Shown here: positions 17,866 through 27,317 of the stretch, in pieces | How the letters are laid out: each line of letters begins with the position of its first letter | Numbering within the stretch: the stretch's first letter is position 1 | From: Verrucomicrobiota bacterium | GTDB taxonomy: Bacteria > Verrucomicrobiota > Verrucomicrobiia > Limisphaerales > JAEYXS01 | Length of the DNA: 34,573 nucleotides | Assembly: GCA_030834415.1 (NCBI GenBank) | Contig: JAURFH010000017.1 | Location: 1 to 34,573 of the forward strand | Direction: 5' to 3' | Notes under the pieces: model-generated | What the model was told of the DNA's origin: nothing | The model's input: only the letters and a program-made list of their open reading frames with translations | The model's database searches: none | Program-made: the position numbers and the translations under genes

Positions 17866-19458
17866 ATGAAACGCCTGACTTTTCTCGTCGCCTTGGTCGC
17901 CCTGCTCTGGCAGGTCGAGAGCCACGCCGCTGCCGCCAAGCCAAATATCGTCTACATCCTCTGCGATGACCTCGGCTACGGCGATGTCGCTTGCCTGAAT
18001 CCAGAGGGCAAGATCAAGACCCCGCATATGGACCAGTTGGCCAAGGAAGGCATGACCTTCACCGATGCCCACTCCGGTTCAGCCGTTTGCACCCCCACCC
18101 GGTACGGCGTCATCACCGGCCGTTACGCCTGGCGTTCCAAGCTCAAGAGCAGCGTGCTCGGCGGCATCAGTCCACGCCTCATCGAGCAGGGTCGTGAGAC
18201 CGTCGCCTCTTTCCTCAAGAAGCAGGGCTACGCCACCGCCTGCATCGGCAAGTGGCACTTGGGCATGGACTGGGTCATCAAGCCCAGCAAAGACGTCTCC
18301 GAACTCAGCATCGAAAAACAGGACCAAGTCTGGAATGTGGAATACGACAAGCCTATCAAGAATGGCCCGAACAGCGTGGGCTTCGACTACTACTTTGGCA
18401 TCAGCGCTTCGCTCGATATGGTCCCTTACACCTACATCGAGAATGACCATGTGACGGTGAATCCCACCGAGGACAAGGAATTTGCCATGTTCTACGGCGT
18501 CGAAGGCAAAAACACTCGCAAAGGCCCCACAGCACCCGGCTTTGATGCCATGAATGTGTTGCCCGATCTCACCAAGAAAGCCGTCGCCTACATCAATCAA
18601 CAAGGCGCCCCGGCCAAGAAAGGCACGCCCTTCTTCCTCTATCTGCCACTCGCCTCCCCGCACACTCCTATCCTGCCTACCAAAGAGTGGCAGGGTAAGA
18701 GCGGTCTGAATTCCTACGGTGATTTCGTGATGCAAACAGACTGGGCCATCGGCGCCGTCATGAAGGCGCTGGAAAACAATGGCCTCACAGAAAACACCGT
18801 GATCATCTTCACCAGTGACAATGGTTGCTCTCCCAGCGCGAATTACCCCGAGCTGCTGGCCAAAGGGCATAACCCCAGCCATATCTTCCGCGGAACCAAG
18901 GCAGACATCTTTGAAGGCGGCCACCATGTCCCCTTCATCGTCCGCTGGCCGGCCAAGGTGAAGGCTGGTTCATTCTATGACCACACCGTTTGCCTCACGG
19001 ATTTCTTCGCGACCGCCGCCGACATCTTGGGCAAGAAGCTTCCTGATGCCGCTGGCGAAGACAGTGTCAGTTTACTCCCTGTCCTGTTGGGCAAGACCAA
19101 GAAGCCCGTCCGTGAAGCGACCGTCCATCACTCAATCAACGGCGCTTTTGCCATCCGCCAAGGTGAATGGAAGCTGGAACTCTGCCCTGATTCAGGTGGC
19201 TGGAGCGCGCCGCGTCCCGGCCGGAATGACACCACAGGCCTGCCCCCCATCCAACTCTATAACCTCACGAGTGACATCGGTGAGAAGAACAACGTGCAGG
19301 CGGACCACCCGGAAGTCGTCGCCAAGCTGACCAAGCTGTTGGAAAAGTATGTCGCTGAAGGCCGCAGTACTCCCGGCAAGCCGCAGGCAAACAACGGTGA
19401 TGTGGAGATCCACAAGAAAGCGGTGGCCGTGCCCGCTGCGAAGAAGAAAAAGCAGTAA
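17866..19458 (+). CDS. Exported formylglycine sulfatase (sulfatase 1)
   Basis: A 530-residue type I sulfatase with a signal peptide (H-A-A-A-A). The metal site opens with D-D-L-G-Y-G-D, and the active-site Cys75 lies in C-T-P-T-R, to be converted to formylglycine by a separate maturase that is not in the window. Later landmarks are G-K-W-H-L-G and F-T-S-D-N-G. It should hydrolyse sulfate esters, probably of a sulfated sugar polymer, in the periplasm or outside. The C-terminus is Lys-rich (A-A-K-K-K-K-Q). The ATG at 17866 was chosen because it starts the signal peptide; the open frame further upstream overlaps the PhoD gene region. It ends 1 bp from the convergent sulfatase 2. Confidence 0.92.
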   Translation: MKRLTFLVALVALLWQVESHAAAAKPNIVYILCDDLGYGDVACLNPEGKIKTPHMDQLAKEGMTFTDAHSGSAVCTPTRYGVITGRYAWRSKLKSSVLGGISPRLIEQGRETVASFLKKQGYATACIGKWHLGMDWVIKPSKDVSELSIEKQDQVWNVEYDKPIKNGPNSVGFDYYFGISASLDMVPYTYIENDHVTVNPTEDKEFAMFYGVEGKNTRKGPTAPGFDAMNVLPDLTKKAVAYINQQGAPAKKGTPFFLYLPLASPHTPILPTKEWQGKSGLNSYGDFVMQTDWAIGAVMKALENNGLTENTVIIFTSDNGCSPSANYPELLAKGHNPSHIFRGTKADIFEGGHHVPFIVRWPAKVKAGSFYDHTVCLTDFFATAADILGKKLPDAAGEDSVSLLPVLLGKTKKPVREATVHHSINGAFAIRQGEWKLELCPDSGGWSAPRPGRNDTTGLPPIQLYNLTSDIGEKNNVQADHPEVVAKLTKLLEKYVAEGRSTPGKPQANNGDVEIHKKAVAVPAAKKKKQ

Positions 19459-19459
19459 G

Positions 19460-20890
19460 CTATTTCTTCTTACCACCCTTCTTAGGCTGTGCCGGTTCCA
19501 CAGGCACAGCCTTGTTCATTTCATCATACGCCGCTTTCAGGCGCGTCACGACCTCTGGATGTTGCGCCGCCACATTCTTCTGTTCACCCGGATCGTTTTG
19601 CAGATCAAACAACATCATCGGCACCGCTTCATCACCGCTGCGTAATCCCGGATAAGCCGTCGGTTGATACTGCTCGTAAGGCGCGATGATGGTCACTCCA
19701 TCCGGACCGCGCGGATCGATCCAGTGCCCGTCTGATTCCAAGCGTTCACGCCGGTCATTTGCCTTCATCACATGCAGTTTCCAACGGGCATCACGGATAG
19801 TCGCCAGTCGTGCCCCCTGATGGCCGAAGACATACTCATGCGGCCCCTTGCTCGCCCCCGTGAGTAGCGGCCATAGGTCTTGCCCATCGATCACCAATCC
19901 TTTGGGAGCCGTCGCGCCAGTCACTTTCAACACAGTGGCAAAGATATCCATCATCACCGTCGGCTCTGCGCTCTGCTTGCCAGCGGGCAGCTTACCCGGC
20001 CAGCGGGCGATGAATGGCACCCGGTAACCGCCTTCCCATGAACTCCCCTTCATGCCACGCAAGCCTGCGGTGGTGCCGCCATACCAAGGGCCGTTATCGC
20101 TGGTGAAGAACACCAGCGTGTTCTCCTCCAGTCCCTTGGCTTTCACAAACGCCAGTAATTCTCCAATCTGATGATCCAGCTCGGTCACGACATCTGCGTA
20201 TAAACCTTTTCTGCCTTTCTTGTAGAACTCCTCTGATGCTGCCAGCGGCTTGTGCGGCATGGCATGCGGCAGATAAACAAAGAACGGTTTATTCTGGTTC
20301 TTCTCGATGAATTCCTTGGCGCGCTCCGTGTAACGCCGCGTCAGATTCGCCTGCACCACCGGATACTCCAGCACCTTGTCTCCTTCCACCAAGTTCACCG
20401 GTCGCATGTCGTTGCTGTAAGGAATCCCCAGATACTCATCGAAACCACGATGCGTTGGCAGGGATTCCGGATAATGCCCCAAGTGCCACTTACCGATGCA
20501 GATGGAGGCGTAGCCCTCTTTCTTCAACAGATTCGCCAGCGTCACTTCGCTTTGTGGCAAAGCGATCTTGTCCGCCACTGGACCACCATCCGGTGCCGGA
20601 TTGGACGTCATGCCACAGCGAAACGGGTAACGCCCGGTCATCAACGAGGCCCGTGTAGGCGCACAAAAAGGAGCCGGGCAATTGAACTGTGTCAGGCGCA
20701 CGCCCTCCGCCGCCATGCGATCCAGATTCGGCGTCTTGTAAGGCAGCGCGGGATTGAAGCAGCTGATGTCTCCATAGCCCAAGTCATCAGCCAGTATGAT
20801 GATGATGTTCGGCTTATCCTTGGCGTGAGCTGCAAACACCAAAAGACACAGCCAGAAACAAACGATCCAACCTGATAGCGTCTTCTTCAT
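19460..20890 (-). CDS. Exported formylglycine sulfatase (sulfatase 2)
   Basis: A 476-residue type I sulfatase. It has a signal peptide (A-A-H-A-K), metal motif A-D-D-L-G-Y-G-D, active-site Cys76 in C-A-P-T-R, then T-G-R-Y-P, G-K-W-H-L-G and F-T-S-D-N-G-P-W-Y. The layout resembles arylsulfatase A and N-acetylgalactosamine-6-sulfatase relatives; the exact ester is not readable. The C-terminus is Lys/Gly-rich (P-K-K-G-G-K-K-K). It starts 6 bp after the stop of sulfatase 3 on the same strand, so the two form an operon. Confidence 0.92.
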   Translation of the reverse strand: MKKTLSGWIVCFWLCLLVFAAHAKDKPNIIIILADDLGYGDISCFNPALPYKTPNLDRMAAEGVRLTQFNCPAPFCAPTRASLMTGRYPFRCGMTSNPAPDGGPVADKIALPQSEVTLANLLKKEGYASICIGKWHLGHYPESLPTHRGFDEYLGIPYSNDMRPVNLVEGDKVLEYPVVQANLTRRYTERAKEFIEKNQNKPFFVYLPHAMPHKPLAASEEFYKKGRKGLYADVVTELDHQIGELLAFVKAKGLEENTLVFFTSDNGPWYGGTTAGLRGMKGSSWEGGYRVPFIARWPGKLPAGKQSAEPTVMMDIFATVLKVTGATAPKGLVIDGQDLWPLLTGASKGPHEYVFGHQGARLATIRDARWKLHVMKANDRRERLESDGHWIDPRGPDGVTIIAPYEQYQPTAYPGLRSGDEAVPMMLFDLQNDPGEQKNVAAQHPEVVTRLKAAYDEMNKAVPVEPAQPKKGGKKK

Positions 20891-20896
20891 AGTGAT

Positions 20897-22282
20897 TTAT
20901 TTGGGATCATTCTTGGCCGCCCACTCGTCTCTGATCTTTTGAAGCCGGGCGACCACCTCCGGATTCTCCGCCGCGAAATTATGCTTCTCTCCGATATCTT
21001 TCGAGAGATTGGAGAGGAACAACTTCTCGTCTCCTTCTTCCAATTTGCCGCCGCTGGTATCACGCACATTACCGATCAATTTCCAATCCCCCTGACGCAC
21101 CACCCATTGGGCGTTCTTCCCCTTGCCGGTCTGCCAGTGCACGATGTCATGCGGAGTTGATGCCTTGTCTGATTTGATGACCGGCACCAGACTCTTGCCA
21201 TCGATATCCGGGTTCACCAGCTTCACGCCACTCAACTCCGCCAGTGTGGGCATCCAATCGCAGCCATGGGCCAACTGGGAACGCACCTCCCCCTGCGGCA
21301 GCTTACCCGGCCACGAGATGATGGCCGGGATGCGCAATCCACCCTCGAACATGCTGAACTTCGCCCCGCGATACGGCCCCGCATTGCCACCACCAAAGAA
21401 CGCCCGTTCCTCAGTGGAATGCCCGTGGTCTGATTGGAAAACGACAATGGTGTCCTCTTCCAAGTCCAGCTTCCTCAGCATCTCCAGCAAGCGACCGATG
21501 CGTTCATCCAAAGTAGAGACAAACGCGCAGTAAAGATTCCGCGGCATGGGCAGATCCTTGTAATGCTCCAGCCACTTCGGGTCCCCTTGGTAAGGGTAAT
21601 GCGGCATATTAAAGGCCACATACATGAAGAACGGCTGGTCCTTGTGTCCCTGCATGAACTTGCCCGCCTCCGCCACCATCATGTCCGGGAAGAAATGCCC
21701 CGGCATCTGGACTTCCTGGCCATTCAGATAAAGGTCATGCCGGTTCGGCCCCTGCCAGTAAAAGAAGTGCGAGTAGTTGTCGATGCACCCGCCCATGTGT
21801 CCGAATGAGAAATCAAAACCCTGCCCGTTCGGCATCTCTTCCGGCGTATATCCCAAATGCCATTTACCGATGTGCGCCGTGGCATAGCCTGCCGCCTTGA
21901 ACATCTCCGCCATCGTCACCTGCTCCGTCGGAAGTCCCTTGCCATCTTTTTGAGAAGAAGCATTCCCAGCCAAACCGGCCCGCACAGGATAACGCCCGGT
22001 CATCAAACCTGCACGAGATGGCGAACACACAGGTGCTGCCGCATAGAACTGGGTAAAGCGCACCCCCTTGGCCGCCAGCGCATCCATGGAGGGTGTCTGG
22101 AGGTCTTTGATCCCATAGGCACCCATATCGATGCTGCCCTGATCATCGGTGAAGATGACGATCACGTTGGGTTTGCGCGCCGCCTCGGCTTGGTTCGGAA
22201 ATAACGCGGCAACCAGACTCAAACCGCAGATAAGTCCGAGCGAAAGCATACGGGTAGCGCCAGAGAGCATCATGGGGAACAT
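20897..22282 (-). CDS. Exported formylglycine sulfatase (sulfatase 3)
   Basis: A 461-residue type I sulfatase. The metal motif is T-D-D-Q-G-S-I-D, differing from the D-D-L-G-Y-G form of the other three. Active-site Cys86 is in C-S-P-S-R, followed by T-G-R-Y-P-V-R-A-G, G-K-W-H-L-G and F-Q-S-D-H-G, where the usual Asn of S-D-N-G is His. The start is uncertain: the frame is open to 22462, but that region overlaps the divergent glycosyltransferase. Starts at 22282, 22270 and 22249 would all keep the signal peptide (core L-S-L-G-L-I-C-G-L, ending Q-A-E-A-A). It is the first gene of an operon with sulfatase 2. Unlike the others it has no Lys-rich tail. Confidence 0.9.
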   Translation of the reverse strand: MFPMMLSGATRMLSLGLICGLSLVAALFPNQAEAARKPNVIVIFTDDQGSIDMGAYGIKDLQTPSMDALAAKGVRFTQFYAAAPVCSPSRAGLMTGRYPVRAGLAGNASSQKDGKGLPTEQVTMAEMFKAAGYATAHIGKWHLGYTPEEMPNGQGFDFSFGHMGGCIDNYSHFFYWQGPNRHDLYLNGQEVQMPGHFFPDMMVAEAGKFMQGHKDQPFFMYVAFNMPHYPYQGDPKWLEHYKDLPMPRNLYCAFVSTLDERIGRLLEMLRKLDLEEDTIVVFQSDHGHSTEERAFFGGGNAGPYRGAKFSMFEGGLRIPAIISWPGKLPQGEVRSQLAHGCDWMPTLAELSGVKLVNPDIDGKSLVPVIKSDKASTPHDIVHWQTGKGKNAQWVVRQGDWKLIGNVRDTSGGKLEEGDEKLFLSNLSKDIGEKHNFAAENPEVVARLQKIRDEWAAKNDPK

Positions 22283-22404
22283 GCTCAATGAGATAGCGAA
22301 ATCACCGCCGATTTCCAAGGAAACTTTAGCTCCACTCCGGCCTTGATTAGGCGTCACCAAAACGTAACGGGCGCTTTCTAAAGTAAGCCTTATAGTCGAG
22401 TCCC

Positions 22405-23502
22405 ATGGCACGCATTGTCTATTCCTGCTGTGGCGAAGGTCAGGGTCACTCCTCCCGCACACTCACCATGGTCCGCGCGCTACGACGCCAAGGCCACGAA
22501 GTGCTCGTGCTGGCAGCTCGTAAGGCCTTTGAAGTGCTGCATCCCAAGACGGAGAGTGTCGAAGAAATCCCCGGACTGCTGATCGTGTATAAAAACAATC
22601 AGGTCCAACCTCTTTCCACCTTACGCGGCAACTGGCCGATGATGCGTGACAAAAAGAAAATCGTCTCCCGCCTAGTCACGCGCCTGAAAGAATTTCGACC
22701 GGATCTGGCAGTAGTGGACTTCGAACCCTTCCTACCGCTGGCGGCGAAGCAGATGAACCTTCCTTGGATCAGCATTGATCATCAGCACGTCATCCCGCAT
22801 ATGAGCCCGAAGGTGCCGATGGCGAAATGGATCGAGCAGCTCAGTTGCGCTTTTGTCATCCTCCAGACGCATGTGGGTGAACATGCCAATCTGGTCACCT
22901 CCTTCTATCAACCGGATGAACCGCATCCGGCCGATGTCCATTTTCTCCCGCCCATCCTGCGCGATGAGGTCTTGAAGCTAAAACCGGAGAACACCGGTCA
23001 TGTGGTCGTCTATCAGACCAGCACGTCCTTCACGCGCCTGCCGGAATTGCTGAAAACACTCCCCTACCGTTTTCACATTTACGCGTTCGATCAGACCGGC
23101 ACAGATGACAATCTCACCTACTTTCCACGCAAGAATGAAGGGTTCATCGAGGATGTGGCGAAGGCGGATTGGATCTTCACGAATGGCGGCTACACGTTGA
23201 TGAGCGAATCCCTCTTTCTGAACAAGCCCGTCTTCTCGGTGCCCGTGCAAGGCCAGTTCGAGCAATGGATCAACGGCTACTACCTCGAAAAACTCGGCTA
23301 CGGCATGATGTGCACCAATCCACAGGAGATACCGGCACGCCTCACATCTTTTGTGCAGCAACTGGATACCTACCGGGGCAATCTGAAAGGCAAAGACTTC
23401 TTCGGCAACGAACGCGCCATAAAAAGCATCTTGCGCTATGTGGATCAGCATGACCCAAGGATGGATAAGCCCATCCCTGAGCCGGCCTTGAAACCGGCAT
23501 GA
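22405..23502 (+). CDS. GT-B glycosyltransferase, MJ1255-like
   Basis: A 365-residue cytoplasmic protein of the UDP-glycosyltransferase/MurG fold. The N-terminal glycine loop is Y-S-C-C-G-E-G-Q-G-H-S-S-R, as in the MJ1255-like family. The C-terminal donor site shows F-T-N-G-G-Y-T-L-M-S-E-S-L-F-L-N-K-P, followed by P-V-Q-G-Q-F-E-Q. It should move a sugar from a nucleotide donor, perhaps to an envelope lipid or polysaccharide; donor and acceptor are unknown. It is the only biosynthetic gene inside the hydrolase block, divergent from sulfatase 3 (122 bp between starts) and convergent with the metallophosphoesterase (6 bp). Confidence 0.85.
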   Translation: MARIVYSCCGEGQGHSSRTLTMVRALRRQGHEVLVLAARKAFEVLHPKTESVEEIPGLLIVYKNNQVQPLSTLRGNWPMMRDKKKIVSRLVTRLKEFRPDLAVVDFEPFLPLAAKQMNLPWISIDHQHVIPHMSPKVPMAKWIEQLSCAFVILQTHVGEHANLVTSFYQPDEPHPADVHFLPPILRDEVLKLKPENTGHVVVYQTSTSFTRLPELLKTLPYRFHIYAFDQTGTDDNLTYFPRKNEGFIEDVAKADWIFTNGGYTLMSESLFLNKPVFSVPVQGQFEQWINGYYLEKLGYGMMCTNPQEIPARLTSFVQQLDTYRGNLKGKDFFGNERAIKSILRYVDQHDPRMDKPIPEPALKPA

Positions 23503-23508
23503 TCTGAG

Positions 23509-24411
23509 TTAGCTACGCCAGGTCAGCACCCTGCGTTTGCCATTGTCAGCAAACTCTTCCTTGAAGGCATTCAACTGCAACGTCATCTGCTTTGCAGTCA
23601 GCTCCGCCTCCACCCAGCCATTCGTCATGGCTTGGTTGAACACATACGCCACGGCCGGAAGATTGATCTGATGGATGCCACTCTCGTGCTGCTCCACTTT
23701 CCAAGTATGCGAGTGGCCGTAGAATAATGCCTTCACTTGCTTGCGCGGCGCCAGCACTTCCCAGAGCCGCGCCGTATCCTTGAGTCCTGACGGCTTTTCC
23801 TTTAGATCTGGATTATGGTGCATCATCACGATGGCCGCCTTATCTTTACGGGTGTCCAGTTCTTTGCCCAACCACTCCAGTTGCGCCTCGCCCAGCAATC
23901 CTGGCGTCTTGTTCACCAATTCCAAAGTATCCAGCAGGAACCAGTTGGCCTTGGCTCCTTCTAAGATGCTCACCTGCTTTTCAGTCAGCACGACCTTCTG
24001 CTCTCCTGCCTCCCTCAGACCTTTACGAATATTCTCGCGATGATCGTGATTCCCTAAGGTGACATGCACCGGCAAACCAGCCTGACGCAGTGGCTCGATC
24101 AAACTGGCAAAGGTGGCATAATCCCCCGCCTCACCGGTATTGAAAGCGCAGTCGCCATTGACGAAAACACCCTTCGCTCCTTTGCCTTTGGCCACGGCCG
24201 CCTTGACGGCGCGCTCAAGATTTTCCGCCATGTTCACCTCGCGCGCCACCTTTGTCCGGTCCGCCGCGATGTGTGTGTCAGAAAACAACAACCATCTCTC
24301 CTGCTCGGCTTCTGCGGCCTCGAGCCAGGAAGCACTGTGGACAGCCGCGATGCCGCCAGCGAGTTGCGCCAAGAACCGGCGACGTGAATGGGCTGCGAAA
24401 TGGATAGGCAT
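23509..24411 (-). CDS. Tat-exported calcineurin-like metallophosphoesterase
   Basis: A 300-residue phosphoesterase. The N-terminus carries a twin-arginine motif S-R-R-R-F-L (9-14), then a hydrophobic stretch, so it is probably folded in the cytoplasm with its metals and exported by Tat. Two-metal site residues are D45 and H47 (S-D-T-H), D87 (N-G-D), N121 and H122 (G-N-H-D), the pair in M-M-H-H-N-P-D and G-H-S-H. The substrate is unknown: a phosphomono- or diester. It begins 14 bp after the sulfatase 4 stop on the same strand, so the two are likely one operon. Confidence 0.88.
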   Translation of the reverse strand: MPIHFAAHSRRRFLAQLAGGIAAVHSASWLEAAEAEQERWLLFSDTHIAADRTKVAREVNMAENLERAVKAAVAKGKGAKGVFVNGDCAFNTGEAGDYATFASLIEPLRQAGLPVHVTLGNHDHRENIRKGLREAGEQKVVLTEKQVSILEGAKANWFLLDTLELVNKTPGLLGEAQLEWLGKELDTRKDKAAIVMMHHNPDLKEKPSGLKDTARLWEVLAPRKQVKALFYGHSHTWKVEQHESGIHQINLPAVAYVFNQAMTNGWVEAELTAKQMTLQLNAFKEEFADNGKRRVLTWRS

Positions 24412-24425
24412 GAGAGTTTTCCAGC

Positions 24426-25880
24426 TTACTTCGTCTTCTTCTTGTTACCACCGGGCGGTTTGGGTGCGGGCACTGGCCAGTCCGGCGAATCCACGTGCGC
24501 CTTGGCGAGCAGTTCTTTCATCTTGGCCACCACGTCTGGATGTTTGTCCGCGATGTTGTTCTCCTCAGCGAGGTCTTTGCTCAGGTCATAAAGCTCCACC
24601 GGTACTTTGTCCCCAAAGCCCAACCGGATCGCCTTCCAGTTACCTGAGCGCACAGCCGTCTTGCCACCTTGCTCGTAGAACTCCCAATAGAGGTAATCAT
24701 GCTGCTGTTGTTCCTTGTCCTTGCCCAACAGCGAGGGAAGAAAGCTGATGCTATCCAGCCCTGAGGGTGCTTTGCCGCCGGACAGATCGGCGAGCGTAGC
24801 CATCAGGTCACCGAAATATCCGATGTGATCACTGGTTGTCCCGCGCTTGATCTTGCCGGGCCAGCGCACAATGAATGGCACCCGGATACCGCCTTCATAG
24901 AGATCCCGTTTCATACCCAGCAAAGGTCCGTTCGCATCGAAGAACTCAGGATCATTCCCGCCTTCCTTGTGATTACCGTTGTCAGAGGTGAAGAAGACGA
25001 TTGTCTTTTTGTCGAGGCCAAGGCGTTTAAGCTTCTCCATGATGCGTCCCACATCGCGGTCCAAGCGTGTGATCATGGCCGCCTGCCCCTTGTTCGGTTC
25101 GGTCCAATCCGTGTTCTTATAGAGGCCATACTCCGGAACTTCCTGCCCATTGCCAGTGCCTCGTGTGCCTTCGTTATTGGCATGTGGCAGAGTGAACGCG
25201 AGGTAGAGGAAGAACGGCTTGTCTTTGTGTTCATCCAGCCAGGTCAACGTGTCCTCTGCCATCAGGTCATGGCTGTACTGCTTTTTCACACTCGCCCAGC
25301 CGCGGCCATAATCGCCTTCACCCGGCACGATGTTCTCGAGATAGACGCGTGATTCGTTGCGGATAAGAAATTCCGGATAGTAATTGTGCGCATGATGCTG
25401 GTTCAGATAACCGAAGAAATAATCGAACCCCTTCTTATTAGGATGCCCTATGGAGTTCTCCTCGCTCAGCCCCCATTTACCAATCAATCCGGTGGCATAA
25501 CCCGCTTCCTTCAAGACTTCCGCCACGGTCACATCTTCCGTGCGGATGGTCTGCGGCATCGGATTGGTCTTGCCTGAATTACCACGTACGCGCCCGTGGC
25601 CGGTGTGTTTGCCGGTCATCAAAACGCATCGCGATGGGGCACAAACCGGGGCACCGGCATAGAACTGGGTGAACCGCATCCCCTCATTAGCCAGCTTGTC
25701 GATGTTCGGCGTCTGTATCTTCTGCTGCCCGTAACATCCCAAGTCACCATAACCCAGATCATCGGCCATGATGTATATGATGTTAGGCTGTTCCTCCTTC
25801 TTGGCAGCGGCGAAAGATATTCCGGCCATCAGCAGCAGGGACAAACCCGCCAGCCACCGAATACTCAAACGAGGTTTCAT
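24426..25880 (-). CDS. Exported formylglycine sulfatase (sulfatase 4)
   Basis: A 484-residue type I sulfatase with a signal peptide (I-S-F-A-A-A). It has metal motif [13 protein letters not shown], active-site Cys80 in [18 protein letters not shown] (Trp-Gly instead of the usual W-H) and F-T-S-D-N-G. The missing His after G-K-W is notable because that His is usually an active-site ligand. The C-terminus is basic (G-G-N-K-K-K-T-K). I chose the ATG at 25880 over one six codons upstream because it directly precedes the basic N-region of the signal. A 14-bp palindrome lies 30 bp upstream. It is cotranscribed with the metallophosphoesterase and separated from argG by a terminator. Confidence 0.9.
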   Translation of the reverse strand: MKPRLSIRWLAGLSLLLMAGISFAAAKKEEQPNIIYIMADDLGYGDLGCYGQQKIQTPNIDKLANEGMRFTQFYAGAPVCAPSRCVLMTGKHTGHGRVRGNSGKTNPMPQTIRTEDVTVAEVLKEAGYATGLIGKWGLSEENSIGHPNKKGFDYFFGYLNQHHAHNYYPEFLIRNESRVYLENIVPGEGDYGRGWASVKKQYSHDLMAEDTLTWLDEHKDKPFFLYLAFTLPHANNEGTRGTGNGQEVPEYGLYKNTDWTEPNKGQAAMITRLDRDVGRIMEKLKRLGLDKKTIVFFTSDNGNHKEGGNDPEFFDANGPLLGMKRDLYEGGIRVPFIVRWPGKIKRGTTSDHIGYFGDLMATLADLSGGKAPSGLDSISFLPSLLGKDKEQQQHDYLYWEFYEQGGKTAVRSGNWKAIRLGFGDKVPVELYDLSKDLAEENNIADKHPDVVAKMKELLAKAHVDSPDWPVPAPKPPGGNKKKTK

Positions 25881-25910
25881 AGCTATACGGTAGAGCAAAG
25901 GCGTTTCGTG

Positions 25911-25924
25911 GAAAAGCGCTTTTC
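25911..25924. promoter_or_regulatory. Perfect 14-bp palindrome, candidate operator of sulfatase 4
   Basis: GAAAAGCGCTTTTC lies 30 bp upstream of the sulfatase 4 start, between it and the argG terminator. The A-rich/CG-centre/T-rich form is like operators bound by LacI-family regulators of sugar use. No regulator gene is nearby, and a palindrome of this size is expected by chance about twice in a window this long, so its position is the main argument. Confidence 0.35.
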
Positions 25925-25949
25925 ACAGTTCAAGCTTCCGCCTAAAAGC

Positions 25950-25984
25950 AAAAACCCGGACAGCCAAAGCCGTCCGGGGTTTTC
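25950..25984 (-). terminator. Intrinsic terminator of argG
   Basis: Read on the minus strand, AAAACCCCGGAC and GTCCGGGTTTTT form a stem with one bulged C and a 10-nt loop, followed by a T-rich run. It lies 15 bp after the argG stop and separates argG from the sulfatase 4 operon. Confidence 0.85.
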
Positions 25985-25998
25985 GAAAATTGAAGAAC

Positions 25999-27240
25999 TT
26001 ATTTCTTCTTCTTGCCCTTCTTGGCATGAACCTTGGCCGCGACCTTCAAGCGCAGACCGTTCAGGCGGATGAAGCCCGTGGCGTCGTCCTGGTTATACGC
26101 CTTCGTTGGGTCTGCTTCCATCGTGGCGATGTGCGGGTTGTAGAGGCTCACCGGTGACTTGCGACCGGCTGCATACATTCCGCCCTTGTAGAGCTTCACC
26201 CGCACCGTGCCGGTGACGTTCTTCTGGCTCTCTTCCACGTAAGCCTGGAGGGCCAGACGTTCCGGGGCATACCAGAAGCCGTTATAGACCAGCTCGGCGT
26301 ACTTCGGGATGAGGGCATCACGCTGATGCATCACTTCACGATCCATCGTGAGACTCTCCATCTGGCGGTGGGCGAAGATGAGGATGGCCCCGCCCGGGGT
26401 CTCATACACACCACGGCTCTTCATCCCCACGAAGCGATTCTCCACCATGTCCACACGGCCGACGCCGTGCTTGCCGCCGATCTTGTTCAGTGTCTTCATC
26501 ACTTGCAGCGGCGTCATCTTCTTGCCGTTGACCGCTACGCAATCACCCTTCACGAAATCAAGGTCCACATACTGCGGCTTGTCCGGAGCGTCTTCCGGCA
26601 ACACCGACAATGTGGTGAAGTAGTCACGGTTCTTCAGGTCGAAGGAATCGTACCACGGATCTTCCAAGATACCTGCCTCATAGGAGATGTGCAGGAGGTT
26701 GCGATCCATCGAGTACGGCTTCTTGGCCGAAGCCTGCACCGGGATGCCCTTCTTCGCGCAATACGCGATCATCTCGGCGCGGCCGGGGAATTCATTACGG
26801 AACCGCTCATCACGCCAAGGAGCGATAATTTCCAAGTCCGGTGCGAGCGCAGCGGCGGTGAGTTCGAAACGCACCTGGTCATTGCCCTTGCCGGTGGCAC
26901 CGTGGCCGATAGCCGTGGCGCCTTCTGCTTGGGCGATCTCCACCATGCGCTTGGCGATCAAAGGACGGGCGATGGACGTGCCGAGGAAATACTGTCCCTC
27001 ATAGATGGCGCCCGCACGGATGATGGGGTAGATGAAGTCGCTCGCGAACTCGTCCTGCAGGTCATCGATGTAGATTTTCGATGCGCCTGTTTTCTTCGCC
27101 TTCTTTTTGAGGCCCTTGAGTTCGTCGTCCTGCCCCACATTGGCGCAGAACGCGATCATCTCGGCGTTATAGGTGTCTTTGATCCACGAGAGCAGCACCG
27201 AAGTATCGAGGCCGCCCGAATATGCCAGCACAATTTTCAT
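25999..27240 (-). CDS. argG: Argininosuccinate synthase
   Basis: A 413-residue cytoplasmic enzyme that joins citrulline and aspartate with ATP in arginine synthesis. The N-terminus [14 protein letters not shown] carries the P-loop pyrophosphatase motif S-G-G-L-D-T-S. The [17 protein letters not shown] region (citrulline and aspartate binding) and S-M-D-R-N-L are intact. The TTG five codons upstream is unlikely as a start; the ATG at 27240 fits the family. The C-terminus has a basic tail, A-K-K-G-K-K-K-K, beyond the usual end. No other arg gene is beside it; it stands 77 bp after the HAD gene and ends at a terminator. Confidence 0.97.
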   Translation of the reverse strand: MKIVLAYSGGLDTSVLLSWIKDTYNAEMIAFCANVGQDDELKGLKKKAKKTGASKIYIDDLQDEFASDFIYPIIRAGAIYEGQYFLGTSIARPLIAKRMVEIAQAEGATAIGHGATGKGNDQVRFELTAAALAPDLEIIAPWRDERFRNEFPGRAEMIAYCAKKGIPVQASAKKPYSMDRNLLHISYEAGILEDPWYDSFDLKNRDYFTTLSVLPEDAPDKPQYVDLDFVKGDCVAVNGKKMTPLQVMKTLNKIGGKHGVGRVDMVENRFVGMKSRGVYETPGGAILIFAHRQMESLTMDREVMHQRDALIPKYAELVYNGFWYAPERLALQAYVEESQKNVTGTVRVKLYKGGMYAAGRKSPVSLYNPHIATMEADPTKAYNQDDATGFIRLNGLRLKVAAKVHAKKGKKKK

Positions 27241-27317
27241 AGTCACAAATTCCAACCGTATCAGGCGCGACTAAACGACAACCGGCCCAAACTGAAAAGA
27301 ACAAATTTACGGGGTTA

